Shown piece by piece: positions 15,209-25,226 of a stretch of 64,000 bases of DNA (its first letter is position 1; every line of letters begins with the position of its first letter). Source of the DNA: CAYRXM01 sp964449465 (lineage in GTDB: Bacteria; Chloroflexota; Anaerolineae; JAFGEY01). The stretch spans positions 62,001 through 126,000 of the forward strand of contig CAYVBK010000008.1 in NCBI GenBank assembly GCA_964449465.1, read 5' to 3'. Position numbers and translations under genes: made by a program. The notes under the pieces were generated by a model. The model did not search any database. It was not told the origin of the DNA and saw only the letters and a program-made list of their open reading frames with translations.

Positions 15209-18200
15209 TTACGGCAGCGAAATATCTAGCGCAGTGCTGGAGGAGCGTCCCCACAGATTGGGGCTGTACATGCCCCACACCTCGGCCGGCAAAGCCACAA
15301 AGTGACCGGCATGGGTGACGCGAGCCATATAGGTGAATGTGCGAGTGCCCCGCTTGACTTCGGTGATGAAAAAGCTCACTCGGTCAGCACGCACCTCTTT
15401 ATAATTGTACCCAAAGGACTCCCAATCATACCTCGGTTCTTGATAGTCTTGCACGATATGGCTGGTGTTGTTGAGTTTTTCGTTCAGGGCTTCCAATCCC
15501 CCCGGCAATTTGTCTTCGACAATGATATAGGCAGCCTGGCGCGGCATGTTGACCGTGAGTCTGACCCTGACCAACTGACCGGTTTTCAGGTCGGTGACAG
15601 GCGTGTTGGACTGCGGGTCGAGATACTCGCGCTGCACCTGCACCACGCCGGCAGCGGCGATTTCAGATTGGGCCAGGTACAGGCGTGAGGCAATCACGTA
15701 ATACAGCGGCTGACTGCCGTCGGAATAGATACGCAGGACATTGTCACCGACGCGCATCTGAGCAGCAGGGATGTCCAGACTAAAGGCCGGTTCGCCGGCG
15801 CCCAGAGAGCCTTGTGCCATCACGGTATGATTCAACTCGATGCGGAACGTGGCATTGGACATAGCCTGCTGCGCCGCCAGCAGATGGTCGGTAAGAGCCA
15901 GCAGGGTGAACGAGGTCTCGTTGGTCGAGCCCCACCCCTCGGTGCGCCGCTGCGACATGAGCCAATGGATGATGCCCGGCTCAAGGGCATGCTGCGGGCG
16001 CAGGCGGATCAGAGCAGTCAGAGCCAGGGCCGTGCTGCGGATGGAGGAAGACATTGTTTTCTCGTGATAATGCCCATCATACCGCTCGCCGGTCCAGGCC
16101 ACCGTGCCATCATCGCCTATCACCGCCGTTTCGATGAGCAGGTTGACGATCTCTTGGGCCTTGTCGGCATCGCCCCATTGATGCAAAGCCAGGGCCAGGG
16201 CCGCCCGGCTGAATGTGTCGAGTTGGTTGATCTGATCGGCCAGGCTTTGTGCCGTTTTGAGAGCCTGACCGCTGTCGGGCGCACCGGCCATCGCCAGGCT
16301 GTACAGAGCCAGGGCACGGGTGCGCAGGTCGGTTTTGCTCAGATTGTCTTGCAGCCATTGGGCGCCGCGTTCGATCACCTGAGGGTCTATTTCATAGCCG
16401 GCTTCAGCGGTGACAGAGAGGCCGAAAATGACCCAGGCCGTCTGATAGGCATCGGTGGCGTCGTCATACCACCAGCCCCAACCGCCGTCGTTGTGTTGAT
16501 AGCCGTACAGCCGCTGCACGCTGGCATTGATCAGCGCGGGCAAATCGGCCAGCAGGGTGGGATTGATCAACCCCAATTTGTGCATCGCCCGCCCCACCAC
16601 AGCGTTGGGCAGGGCGCGGCTCATAGTCTGCTCGACGCAGCCATACGGAAAACCGGTCAGATATTCCAGCCCTTGCAGCATGCTGCCGGCGATGGATCGG
16701 CTCAACTCGATGCGCACCGTGCTGATGCCCAGCGCATCGGCAGGCAGTTGGATGGTGGTTGAAAATTCGCTGCCAAACTGGCCGATCTGGCTGGATACAT
16801 CGGGGATGGACAGCGGGCGGATGGGCAGCGGCAGGGATACGGCGTCACCGGCATGTTGATCTTGGGTGCGAGCGCGCACGACAACCTGGACCTGACCGGC
16901 GGCGCGGGCCTGAGCCAGCCAGCCGACCATACCCACCTGGCCGGGTTGGAGTTGGATGGTCTGGGTGAGCGAAGATTGAAAGCGAAGAGCTGCCGTATTG
17001 TCGGTTTGCGCAAACACCACGATCTCTTGCGCCTCGCGGCCATAGTTATGCACCAACGCCGAAATCTGCACCGTGTCACCGGCGGTGAGGGTGCGCGGCA
17101 AGATGGGACGCACAATGATCTCTTGATGGGTAGTGATGTGGGCGCGCGCCTCGCCGACGCGGGTGTCTTGAGTGGCCGCTTTGGCCGTCAACCGCCAGCG
17201 AGTCAGCGAATCGGGCAGGTTGAAACGCACCGTCACCTCGCCGTTGGCGTCGGTGTGCAGGGTGGGAAACCACTGCGCCGTGTCGGGAAAGTTGCTGCGT
17301 GGGCTGCCGCCGATACCATCACCACCACCGCCGCCCATGCCGCCGCCCAGCCATCGCTCCAATGCCATCGAGTCCAAAGTGCGCACCAGGTTGTCGCGCG
17401 GGCTGTAAAAAGCATCCAAGATAGGGCCGACTAGTTCGCCGCTGAGGGCAAAGATGGCCTCGTCCACCATAGCCAGCGACACCTCGGCCGAGACGGGCTG
17501 GCCCTGTTCATCGGTGACACGCAAGGTAATCACCGCCTCCTGGCGCGGCGCATAGGTGGTCTGATCGGGCAGGATGGCGATATTGAGTTTTTTGCCGACG
17601 GCCGGCACCTTGAGATTGATGCTGGCCGTGCGCAGTTGACTGTCGGACAGGCTTTGCCAGACATTTTCGGTGAGAGTGGTATCGCGCGGCTGCCAGGCGT
17701 TGACGACCACATAGACATTTGGCACATCGTCGGCCTGCACCGGCACGTCTATCACCGTGACCGGGGCGGTCAACTCGACGAGTTGCTCGCGACGGGTGCG
17801 CCCACGCTCCCAGGTGAGCAGGGCCGGGCCGCTGAACGGCGTTTCGATCAACAGACGGGCTGTCTCGCCGGGCGCATAGCTATCGCGGTCGGCGCTGATG
17901 CGGAAATCACTGCCGCCATAGCCATACCAGCCAGAGCGGTCGTTGCTCAAGGCATACAGCCAGCCGGTGGCATAGATAGCACGCCCCTGCCGGTCCTGGC
18001 CGTTGATGCGCAGCATATAAAAGCCCGGCTCTTGCACCGTCAGAGCGACTTGGGCCCAACCATCATCGCCGGTGGTCATCTCGGCACTCTGTATCACATG
18101 GGTATAGCCATAAGCCGAGGCCGAATAACGACGCAGTTCCAGGCGCAAATTTTTTCCACCCACCGGCTGATCGTCCAGAGAGAGCAAGCGGGCGCGCACG

Positions 18201-20974
18201 GTAAAGGGCTGGCCCGGCTTGTGGAAATAACTGCCGATGTCCAGGCTGAGCTTGTCGGCGGCGTTCAAGACGTGGAACACGGCCATGCCGCTGACCACTT
18301 GATTGCTGCCGTCGTCGGCTGTCACCTCGACGGCCTGCGTGCTGCGCCGCAGGCTGCTGCCCATCCACCACCAGTCGGTATCCGAGCTAAAAGCATCCAT
18401 TTTGGCCGGCAGGGTCAGAGTGAACAGACCATTGGCATCGGCAGTGGCGGTAGTATAGGGTGCGTCGCCACCATACCAGGTATACTTGCCTTCGCTCTGA
18501 TCCCACCAATAGCTCTCCTGCCCTCTGAACAGGCGCACGGTCAATTTGGCCCCGGCCACCGGCTCGCCGAAAAAGTAGCGGCTGTCGGCGCGCACGGTGA
18601 TGGTGTCGCCGGCCACATAATGCGTGGCGTTGGTGGTCACTGTCACCTGGTAATCGGGCTTGCGATAATCTTGCACTTGAAAGGTCTGGCGATGAGTTTC
18701 CTGGCTGAAACGCGGATCGCCCATGACAATTTCTACCGTGTAATCGCCCAGCATGGCCCCTTCGGCCAGGTCAAACTGGCCGTTGACGCTGCCCCAGTCG
18801 TTGGTGCTGAGCGATAGAGTCTGCACCACATTGTTGCGGGCGTCGCGGATGCGCACCGTCACCGGCGTACCGGAAGGTGGCAGGCTGAGGGCGGCGTCAT
18901 CATCCTGGCGCAGGATGGCCTTGAACAAGACGCTCTGTCCGGGCCGATAGATGGGCCGGTCGGTGTCTATATAGACGGCATATTGTTGGGCGACGGGGGC
19001 GTTCCACCACCAGCCCCACCAACCGCCAGTCTGCCACTCGCTGGACAGACCATTGGCCGTGACATCGTCGCCGCGACGAGAAACAACGATCAGCGGTTCG
19101 GGGTCGCGGGCGATTGTGGCGCGATACACGCCCTGCTCATCAGTGCTTCCTTCAGCAACGCGCGTGCCGTCGCGAGCATAGATACCCACCTCACTGCCCG
19201 GCAAGGGGCGACCATTGATGTCGGAATCCCAGACCACCAACTGCCCTTCGGCCTCTTTGACCATCAAAGTATGGCGGGTCAGCACCAAAATAAGCTGATC
19301 GTTGAGGTGACCGGCCACCATGTTGAGGATGTACAGGCCGGGCGGCACATTGGCCGGAATGATCACCTCTTGCATATCGAGGTATTGATTTTTGGACGAG
19401 GCCGGCTCGACCTGCCAGCTGGTCAACAGAGGGGCGCCGCTGGTTTTGAGGGGACGCTTTTCCCAACCGGCCACGCCGCGAAAACCCGATGAGTAACGGT
19501 CGAGAAATTGCTCCAGGTTGAGTTGATACAGTTGAAAGGTGATCGGCTGCGAGTATCGCTGGAAAATCTGAAACTGGACGGCGCGGCGACCATCGGCATC
19601 CAACACCTGGGCATTGGGGCCATAGCCAAAATTGGCTATATCTTGCAAATCGGCGGTGCGGAACGACCAGGTGTAAGGCTGATTCAGTATCGGCTCGCCG
19701 TCCAGCCCGCAGGCCTCCACCCCGATGGTGACAGTGTAGGTGGTCTGTTCCATCAAATAGCCCCCGGTGGGGCGAAAGGTCAGGGTGGTTTCCTGCCACT
19801 GGATCGTCCCGTCGGTGGGCGGCTCGATGCGCAGAGCCAGAGCTGTCTTTTGCACATCCATCAGACGGTCGAACGTGACCTGAATGGGTGCAGTGGGCTG
19901 GGTCTTGAGGGCATTGGGCGTGGCCGACAGGATGGCCGGCGAGGTGGTGAAATGCCAGGGCGCCGGCGGCACAATCAAATCACCTCTGTCGTCCAGCGGA
20001 AAGCCGCTAAAAGAGAGGGTGTACTGGGTACCGCTTTGCAGAGGAACGGTGGGCGTAAAGACGGCAGCCGTGCCGGCACGATTCCAGCCCCACCGTCCGG
20101 TCAGCGGCGGATCAAAGTGCAGGATGGCGCCGGTGCTGTGCGTGTCCATGGCATAATTGAACTCGACCCGAATAGGTGCATTGTTGCGGTTGCCCTGGCG
20201 GATGGTGCGCAGCACCAACGGGGCCAGGTCGGCGCTCCACTGCACTGCGCTACCCAGTTGGACACCGTCGCTGCTAGCGGCCGCAGGTTGCAGAGTGAAC
20301 TGATAGGAATCGCCGGGGTTGAGCGGGCGGGCGGCTGTGACGGTCAGCTGGCTGGCTTGCGCCTCGCCCGACCAGCTCAAATTCAACGGGATGGTGGGCG
20401 AGACGTTCAACGCGGCAGCCACGCTGGAGGTGTTCATCGGGCGATCAAAAGCCAACTCGAACACCGGAGAACGGTCGGCCTCGGTACGGCGGCTGGCCGG
20501 GCGGGTAAGCACCTGCGGCACCGGCAAAACTTGCAGCTTCCACTCGAACGAACGATCAAACGAGCGGTTACCGACGCTGATCAACAGATCATTGAGAATC
20601 ACAAAATAAGTCTGGCCAGGGTCAAATCCTTCTTCGGGGATAAAAGCGACCGAGGTGTGGGCCTGGTCCCAGCTAAAGCGCCCGTGAACGACCGGAAAGA
20701 AAAGCAGTGGATTGGGTGTGCTGTTGGGGTCCATCGGCTGGCCGAAATAGACCACAAAACGGTCTTGGGGCCGGAAATGCGCCAGCGTATAAGCATTGGC
20801 GGCCCAGACCTCCAACGGCGCAGGGGTGGCCGATGGCGCCGGCGTGGCGGTGGGGGCCAGCGTAGCCGTAGGCGGCTCTGGAGTGGGCGTGGGCAGCGGC
20901 ACAGGCCGACAGGCCACAGATAAAATAGCAATGCTGGATACCAAAATAACCAGAAAAAGAATACGGCGGATCAT
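15209..20974 (-). CDS. Alpha-2-macroglobulin family lipoprotein with intact thioester
   Basis: 1921 residues. The lipoprotein signal ends at LSVAC, followed by a Pro/Thr-rich linker and repeated Ig-like and macroglobulin (MG) domains. A glycine-rich stretch (GGGMGGGGGDGIGGS) precedes PDTAQWFPTLHTDANGEVTVRF, the MG7-type region. The thioester motif is G-C1446-V-E-Q, then an alpha/alpha-toroid TED domain (GWGWWYDDATDAYQTAW) and the C-terminal receptor-like domain. The family traps proteases and covalently links attackers through the Cys-Gln thioester. In bacteria it is thought to protect the cell envelope. GGAGGGTAAA precedes the ATG at 20974. No pbpC-type partner is adjacent. A second family member, with TGA in place of the thioester Cys codon, is at 61476-64000. 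Confidence 0.92.
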   Translation of the reverse strand: MIRRILFLVILVSSIAILSVACRPVPLPTPTPEPPTATLAPTATPAPSATPAPLEVWAANAYTLAHFRPQDRFVVYFGQPMDPNSTPNPLLFFPVVHGRFSWDQAHTSVAFIPEEGFDPGQTYFVILNDLLISVGNRSFDRSFEWKLQVLPVPQVLTRPASRRTEADRSPVFELAFDRPMNTSSVAAALNVSPTIPLNLSWSGEAQASQLTVTAARPLNPGDSYQFTLQPAAASSDGVQLGSAVQWSADLAPLVLRTIRQGNRNNAPIRVEFNYAMDTHSTGAILHFDPPLTGRWGWNRAGTAAVFTPTVPLQSGTQYTLSFSGFPLDDRGDLIVPPAPWHFTTSPAILSATPNALKTQPTAPIQVTFDRLMDVQKTALALRIEPPTDGTIQWQETTLTFRPTGGYLMEQTTYTVTIGVEACGLDGEPILNQPYTWSFRTADLQDIANFGYGPNAQVLDADGRRAVQFQIFQRYSQPITFQLYQLNLEQFLDRYSSGFRGVAGWEKRPLKTSGAPLLTSWQVEPASSKNQYLDMQEVIIPANVPPGLYILNMVAGHLNDQLILVLTRHTLMVKEAEGQLVVWDSDINGRPLPGSEVGIYARDGTRVAEGSTDEQGVYRATIARDPEPLIVVSRRGDDVTANGLSSEWQTGGWWGWWWNAPVAQQYAVYIDTDRPIYRPGQSVLFKAILRQDDDAALSLPPSGTPVTVRIRDARNNVVQTLSLSTNDWGSVNGQFDLAEGAMLGDYTVEIVMGDPRFSQETHRQTFQVQDYRKPDYQVTVTTNATHYVAGDTITVRADSRYFFGEPVAGAKLTVRLFRGQESYWWDQSEGKYTWYGGDAPYTTATADANGLFTLTLPAKMDAFSSDTDWWWMGSSLRRSTQAVEVTADDGSNQVVSGMAVFHVLNAADKLSLDIGSYFHKPGQPFTVRARLLSLDDQPVGGKNLRLELRRYSASAYGYTHVIQSAEMTTGDDGWAQVALTVQEPGFYMLRINGQDRQGRAIYATGWLYALSNDRSGWYGYGGSDFRISADRDSYAPGETARLLIETPFSGPALLTWERGRTRREQLVELTAPVTVIDVPVQADDVPNVYVVVNAWQPRDTTLTENVWQSLSDSQLRTASINLKVPAVGKKLNIAILPDQTTYAPRQEAVITLRVTDEQGQPVSAEVSLAMVDEAIFALSGELVGPILDAFYSPRDNLVRTLDSMALERWLGGGMGGGGGDGIGGSPRSNFPDTAQWFPTLHTDANGEVTVRFNLPDSLTRWRLTAKAATQDTRVGEARAHITTHQEIIVRPILPRTLTAGDTVQISALVHNYGREAQEIVVFAQTDNTAALRFQSSLTQTIQLQPGQVGMVGWLAQARAAGQVQVVVRARTQDQHAGDAVSLPLPIRPLSIPDVSSQIGQFGSEFSTTIQLPADALGISTVRIELSRSIAGSMLQGLEYLTGFPYGCVEQTMSRALPNAVVGRAMHKLGLINPTLLADLPALINASVQRLYGYQHNDGGWGWWYDDATDAYQTAWVIFGLSVTAEAGYEIDPQVIERGAQWLQDNLSKTDLRTRALALYSLAMAGAPDSGQALKTAQSLADQINQLDTFSRAALALALHQWGDADKAQEIVNLLIETAVIGDDGTVAWTGERYDGHYHEKTMSSSIRSTALALTALIRLRPQHALEPGIIHWLMSQRRTEGWGSTNETSFTLLALTDHLLAAQQAMSNATFRIELNHTVMAQGSLGAGEPAFSLDIPAAQMRVGDNVLRIYSDGSQPLYYVIASRLYLAQSEIAAAGVVQVQREYLDPQSNTPVTDLKTGQLVRVRLTVNMPRQAAYIIVEDKLPGGLEALNEKLNNTSHIVQDYQEPRYDWESFGYNYKEVRADRVSFFITEVKRGTRTFTYMARVTHAGHFVALPAEVWGMYSPNLWGRSSSTALDISLP

Positions 20975-21108
20975 TTTACCCTCCTGAAACAACAAATTGA
21001 ACCTGTTGTCTTGATTTTACAAGGATTGCCGTTTTTCAACTTGACGATCCGCCGTCGTTTGGCCTGTGTGTGGGTGGCTAGAAAAATTCCCAGCCACCCT
21101 TTGATGTC

Positions 21109-22122
21109 TCACTTGTGACTTAGAGCCTCTTGAAGAAAATCCAGGATCAACTGCATGGGCAAAGGGTCCAGCTTGGGCGACAGCAGCATGTTACCGTGTT
21201 TGCCGCCCGGAATGATCCACACCTTGTAGGATGGGTATTTGCCTGCGGCCTCACACACTTGAACCTCTTTTTCATCGGCCAGACACCAGACCGTCTTGGG
21301 CGGCTGCTCCTGGCAGAGCTGTTTGACCACATCGGGATACGGCACGGTGAGATAACTGCCCGGCGACAGCGACAGCGCGCCCTGACAGGAACCCGGCTTG
21401 AGTTGATTCAACCGGGCGCAGCCATCGGGGGCGGCGTCGGCGCCGATGCTAGAGCCAATGGCGACGATTTTCTGAGGGTCCACGCCTTCCAGTTCGGTGG
21501 CCTTGAGCATGGCCGCCTGCGCGTCGGCGTACCAGCCAGCCTTTTCTAATCCCTTGCATCCTTCTTTGTAGGGTTGACAGCCGCGCAGGGTTACGGCAAA
21601 CACGCCATACGAGACACCGGTCGGCACAGCAGGAAACCATGAAGGATCCCACCAGGGCATTTGGGCGGGATTGGGGAAGGGATTTTTCTGGCCGCGATTT
21701 TGCAGCCAGATGGCAACCTCGTTCCAGTCACTCTTGTCGCCGGCCACCCAGTGAAAAAGCACCACCAGTGGCGCCGGTTTGTTTGCCGCCGGATAATACA
21801 TACCTTGCAGCAATTGCCCATCGGCGGCCTTGAACTCGATTAATTGCGGTTCTGGAGAAAGGCCGGCCGGAGTGGGCGTCGGTGTCGGCGGCAGCGGGGT
21901 CGGCGTGGCAGTGGGTGGCGGCGGGAGCGTAGCCGTCGCGGTGGACGTTGGCGTGGCAGTGGGCGGCGGCGTGAACGTGGCCGGCGGCGGCGGAACCGGT
22001 GTGGCTGTATGAGTGGCCGACGGCGGCGCGGGAGTGTGAGTGGGAGCGGCGGTCGGCGTATTGCAGGCGGCAACAATCAGAATTGTGCATAACAAGAGAT
22101 AGAAACGGACTTGTTTGTACAT
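21109..22122 (-). CDS. Lipoprotein alpha/beta hydrolase (dienelactone hydrolase-like)
   Basis: 337 residues. The lipobox is VAAC (C20). Residues about 22-85 are a low-complexity linker of Pro, Thr and Ala that spans the envelope. The hydrolase part begins at about 95 with ADGQLLQGMYYP and contains the nucleophile elbow G-S-S-I-G-A, a likely acid residue in CLADEKEVQ and the late His in GGKHGN. The triad therefore looks complete. Several cysteines (RGCQPYKEGC and others) could form disulfides. An esterase or peptidase activity outside the cell is inferred, but the substrate is unknown. The gene lies between the C39-like and A2M genes on the same strand. Confidence 0.8.
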   Translation of the reverse strand: MYKQVRFYLLLCTILIVAACNTPTAAPTHTPAPPSATHTATPVPPPPATFTPPPTATPTSTATATLPPPPTATPTPLPPTPTPTPAGLSPEPQLIEFKAADGQLLQGMYYPAANKPAPLVVLFHWVAGDKSDWNEVAIWLQNRGQKNPFPNPAQMPWWDPSWFPAVPTGVSYGVFAVTLRGCQPYKEGCKGLEKAGWYADAQAAMLKATELEGVDPQKIVAIGSSIGADAAPDGCARLNQLKPGSCQGALSLSPGSYLTVPYPDVVKQLCQEQPPKTVWCLADEKEVQVCEAAGKYPSYKVWIIPGGKHGNMLLSPKLDPLPMQLILDFLQEALSHK

Positions 22123-22150
22123 AACCGGCCTCCTAAAGAAAGATGGAAAT

Positions 22151-22175
22151 GGTGAACTCCGTCGTCGAGTTCACC
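22151..22175 (-). terminator. Stem-loop after the C39-like gene
   Basis: A perfect 9-bp stem (22151-22159 with 22167-22175), 7-nt loop, directly after the stop of the gene at 22181. On the minus strand it is followed by a T-rich but interrupted stretch, so termination may be partial. Confidence 0.55.
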
Positions 22176-22180
22176 GGGGG

Positions 22181-24424
22181 TTAAAAACTGTTTTTGACGA
22201 CGAGCGGTAACAAGATCGAGAATGGCTCTGGGCTGGCCGCGCCGAGGCTGACTTCATCGAGCAAGACGGTGCCAGACGCAGAGCTGCTGTGCTGCAACCC
22301 CAAGGTGACAGTGACAGTTTGACCGGCCAGTTCATCCAAAGCCAGCCAGTGATGGGTCCAGCCGGTGACATTCAACGGCAGCGACACGGTGATGGTCTGT
22401 GTGGACAAGCCAGCCGAGCCGATCACCTGCACCCACAAACGGTCGGCAGAGGTCATCGTTCCGGTCACATTGTAAAACCAGGACAAAGTAGGATGGTCGG
22501 TGACAACCGATGTCACCGACTGGGTGATCTGCCAGACGGTGGCGGTGATGCCAGCAGAAATGCCCAATTGCAGCGCGGCATCGCCGGTATGAGCCTTGCC
22601 GGTCAAAGTGGGTGATGCAACAGAGTTAACCTGCCAACCGGTCAATCCGGCCTCAAAATGACCATTGGCGATCTGTTCTTGGGCCGGCGGCAAGACCAGG
22701 TGCAACCCGGTCAGGTCGCTGTTCACGGCCAGATTTTTCATCGGCGGCAGAGCGCCGGCCCAGGTCGCGCTGGCGGCGAGGTTGAGGGTGGTAGGCGTGG
22801 TGATATAGATATTGAATAGGCCGACGGCAGCCGGCTGGATGACGCTCAGAACCGGCGGTGAGGCGGTAATTTGCGCACGGATGGCGGCCTCGCCCCGGTT
22901 GCCGGTGACTCGCCCGGAGACCTGGTAGGCATAGACGGTGCTGGTGATCGTCGCCCAACCCGACACGTTGCCCCAATAATCATAAGCACGGACGCGCAGT
23001 TGATAGGTATGCCCGTTTTGCACCGGCAACGAACCGCTGGTGCCTTGCGTGGAGGTGAACCAGGGCGTCCAATCGGCCTGCGCCGTCAAAACGCCCATAT
23101 CTTGATAGCTCAGATCATAACGGGCAATGTTGGAAAAACTATCCAGGCCCTTCCAACTGACCGGCAGGCTGGTGCCGGTGCGGTGATAGCGTGGAGCCGA
23201 GATCGCCCCGATGGGAGCCGTTGTGTCGCGTGTGGGAGGAATCAAGGGATGGTAGAAACGAAGCTGGGTGCTGGCCAGGTTGACCCAGACATCTTGGGTT
23301 GTATTGGGCCAGTTGTCGTGAATGATCCAGAACTGACCGCCGTTGTTGTCATAGCCCACGCCGGTGACACTGTGCGAACCGTAAATTGTTGGATGATACA
23401 TTGAGACAAGGACCGGATATCCTTGATCGATTTGTGAGGTATACAGATCCCAAGTAGCCTCGCCAACGCAGTCCTTCCACGAATAGCCTTGATACGTGGT
23501 AGGTTGACAATACTGCTGCGAGCTGAACGAAAAACCTCGGCTGCGCGCATAGTTGACCATTCCCGGCGAAGCCATATCGGTATACGTGCCGCCAGAGCCG
23601 CTTTGACAAATGGTGCCCATATAGGCGCGCAGCGAATTGGTGGTATCATGCCAGTCGGGCAGGGCAATGTTTTTGAACCCGGCCAGTTCCCAAAAGTGAA
23701 CCATGTTGGCCGCCGAGGTGGGCGTGCAGCCCGAGTAACACACGCTGCCGTTGTAGGTGGCCTGAAACTGGTTGTAATCTGGCACGCCCCAAATCAGTTT
23801 CGAGGTGGCCGCGCTGGCAACCTGCCACGCGCTGAGGTCGGGCGCAGCGGCGGCCTGCACATCTTGAATGGACGCGGCGTCCAGCTCAAAAGCGACAACC
23901 AGCGGCTCGCGTGAACCCATCGGGATGAGCTGCGCTTCGCCGTCGCTCATCCCACCGATCGGCGGCTCGACGCGGTAAAAGAAATCCCACGGACCCAAAT
24001 AGACGGGGTTGTGGGCGGCCAGCCTGAAACCCTGCCGGGCCAGCGCGGCCTCGTCTATGCAGTCGGGACAGCGCAGGTGTGGGGCAACGCCCTGTCCAAA
24101 GACGCGGATGGGGTCGTCTGACACCTCGCAGCCAACGATGACATGGCCGACATCCTGATCGCCGCTCAGCACCGACATCACATAGGCCTCTGTGCGACCG
24201 TTCAGGTCATAATAGGGTACAGGAGAGCCGGCCTGTGCGCCGGTCCACCGGGGAAATAGAGTTGCTTTGCGTTCGATCCATGTCTGGGCGATGGTGCGTG
24301 CCTGATCGGGCGTCCAGACCTGGCGCGTTTCGACCGGCACAGGGGACTGATTGTAGGCCTGGGTTGGTCCTGGCAAGATGATCAACAACAGCAAGACAAG
24401 AGCGATGGTGATCCTGGTTCTCAT
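22181..24424 (-). CDS. Exported C39-like cysteine peptidase domain protein with C-terminal LPLVVK tail
   Basis: 747 residues. A signal peptide (about 1-25, cleavage near TQA) precedes an N-terminal domain resembling a pro-region. The central part (about 210-370) fits a C39-like papain fold: GCTPTSAANMVHFWE holds the catalytic Cys, and GSHSVTGVGYD with the later IIHDNW supplies His and Asp/Asn. A fibronectin-like domain, a carboxypeptidase-regulatory-like region and a jelly-roll-like domain follow. The last residues FSILLPLVVKNSF match a C-terminal tail often seen on exported Chloroflexota proteins, perhaps a sorting signal. The ATG at 24424 has GGAGGGT upstream. It likely degrades or processes extracellular protein. 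Confidence 0.8.
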   Translation of the reverse strand: MRTRITIALVLLLLIILPGPTQAYNQSPVPVETRQVWTPDQARTIAQTWIERKATLFPRWTGAQAGSPVPYYDLNGRTEAYVMSVLSGDQDVGHVIVGCEVSDDPIRVFGQGVAPHLRCPDCIDEAALARQGFRLAAHNPVYLGPWDFFYRVEPPIGGMSDGEAQLIPMGSREPLVVAFELDAASIQDVQAAAAPDLSAWQVASAATSKLIWGVPDYNQFQATYNGSVCYSGCTPTSAANMVHFWELAGFKNIALPDWHDTTNSLRAYMGTICQSGSGGTYTDMASPGMVNYARSRGFSFSSQQYCQPTTYQGYSWKDCVGEATWDLYTSQIDQGYPVLVSMYHPTIYGSHSVTGVGYDNNGGQFWIIHDNWPNTTQDVWVNLASTQLRFYHPLIPPTRDTTAPIGAISAPRYHRTGTSLPVSWKGLDSFSNIARYDLSYQDMGVLTAQADWTPWFTSTQGTSGSLPVQNGHTYQLRVRAYDYWGNVSGWATITSTVYAYQVSGRVTGNRGEAAIRAQITASPPVLSVIQPAAVGLFNIYITTPTTLNLAASATWAGALPPMKNLAVNSDLTGLHLVLPPAQEQIANGHFEAGLTGWQVNSVASPTLTGKAHTGDAALQLGISAGITATVWQITQSVTSVVTDHPTLSWFYNVTGTMTSADRLWVQVIGSAGLSTQTITVSLPLNVTGWTHHWLALDELAGQTVTVTLGLQHSSSASGTVLLDEVSLGAASPEPFSILLPLVVKNSF

Positions 24425-24473
24425 TTTTACCCTCCGTTCATTTGAAATTGGAAATCGAACCGCCTGCGACTTG

Positions 24474-24502
24474 ATCATAGCATATCAGATAGCCAATGTC
24501 AA
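24474..24502 (-). promoter_or_regulatory. Promoter for the C39-like gene
   Basis: On the minus strand TTGACA (24502-24497), a 17-nt spacer and TATGAT (24479-24474). It is back to back with the rnpB promoter. Confidence 0.7.
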
Positions 24503-24510
24503 TGAATCGC

Positions 24511-24539
24511 TTGACACATTGACCGAGATACCTTATACT
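24511..24539 (+). promoter_or_regulatory. rnpB promoter
   Basis: TTGACA (24511-24516), a 17-nt spacer and TATACT (24534-24539). Transcription starting 7 nt later would begin at 24546, the first base of the rnpB P1 helix. Confidence 0.85.
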
Positions 24540-24545
24540 GCAAAC

Positions 24546-24960
24546 GCATCCAAGTGGGCCAGGCGGTCGCGGGTAGTGGACCAAAAACGTTCATTGCCTG
24601 AGGAAAGTCCGGACTCTATAGAGCGCGGTGCTGGTCGGTGTTGCAAAATGCCGGCCAGGCGAAGTGATTCGACGGATAGTGCCACAGAAAGCATACCGCA
24701 ACGCGATGGCCACAGGCTGACCATCGCCTGTAAGGGTGAAACGGCGGTGTAAGAGACCACCGGCGGCGTTGGCGACAGCGCCGGCCAGGTAAACCCCACC
24801 GAGAGCAAGGCCAAGCAGGGCCGATGTCTGGTGCAAGCCAGGCACGGAGGCTGCTCGTCTCCGCCGAGGCCCGGGTAGGCCGCCTAGATAGATGACCGCT
24901 GCCGGGTTTGGCCAGGCCAAACCCGGACACAGAATCCGGCTTATCGGCCCACTTGGATGC
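24546..24960 (+). ncRNA. rnpB: RNase P RNA, bacterial type A
   Basis: About 415 nt. The 5' end (24546-24560) and 3' end (24946-24960) are perfect 15-nt complements and form P1. The conserved core is plain: GAGGAAAGTCCGGACTC at 24600-24616 (P4 5' side) and ACAGAATCCGGCTTAT at 24929-24944 (P4 3' side). GGTAAACCCC (around 24799) and the GGGTGAAACGG-like segment are also typical. The catalytic RNA removes 5' leaders from tRNA precursors. The promoter immediately upstream fits a start at the P1 base. Confidence 0.97.
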
Positions 24961-24967
24961 GCTTTGA

Positions 24968-25005
24968 CCTCTTGCAAGACGGGATCGCAGAGGATACTTT
25001 TTTTT
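24968..25005 (+). terminator. rnpB terminator
   Basis: CCTC-TGC (24968-24975, one bulged T) pairs with GCA-GAGG (24987-24993) across an 11-nt loop. After a short spacer comes a run of eight T (24998-25005). Confidence 0.65.
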
Positions 25006-25226
25006 CACAAGGTTGGATAAGGCTGAATACGCAGGGCAAGCCGGTTGACAGAGCCGTTGACCAGGCACGCATTGCTATGGACATCGAGTGGGCCGCACGG
25101 CACAAGGGGACGATGGACGTGTGTTTGAGTTGCTGGAACATGTGGAAACACGATGGCGGCCACAGACATCCAGGCCGGGGGCAGCGGTAAGAAATAAAAA
25201 CACTGTTGTGGAAAGGCCGGCCCACG

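Noticed and set aside
19508..20923. 471-codon plus-strand frame opposite the A2M gene
   Set aside because: It is antisense to a well-supported A2M gene, with low-complexity Gly/Arg content.
21845..22070. Simple-sequence repeat or intrinsic repeat array
   Set aside because: The repeated Thr/Pro codons form the linker of the lipoprotein hydrolase and are not an independent repeat element.
24957..25190. 77-codon plus-strand frame beginning at the end of rnpB
   Set aside because: It starts within the rnpB P1 helix, runs through the rnpB terminator, has no ribosome site and no recognisable fold. It is treated as non-coding.
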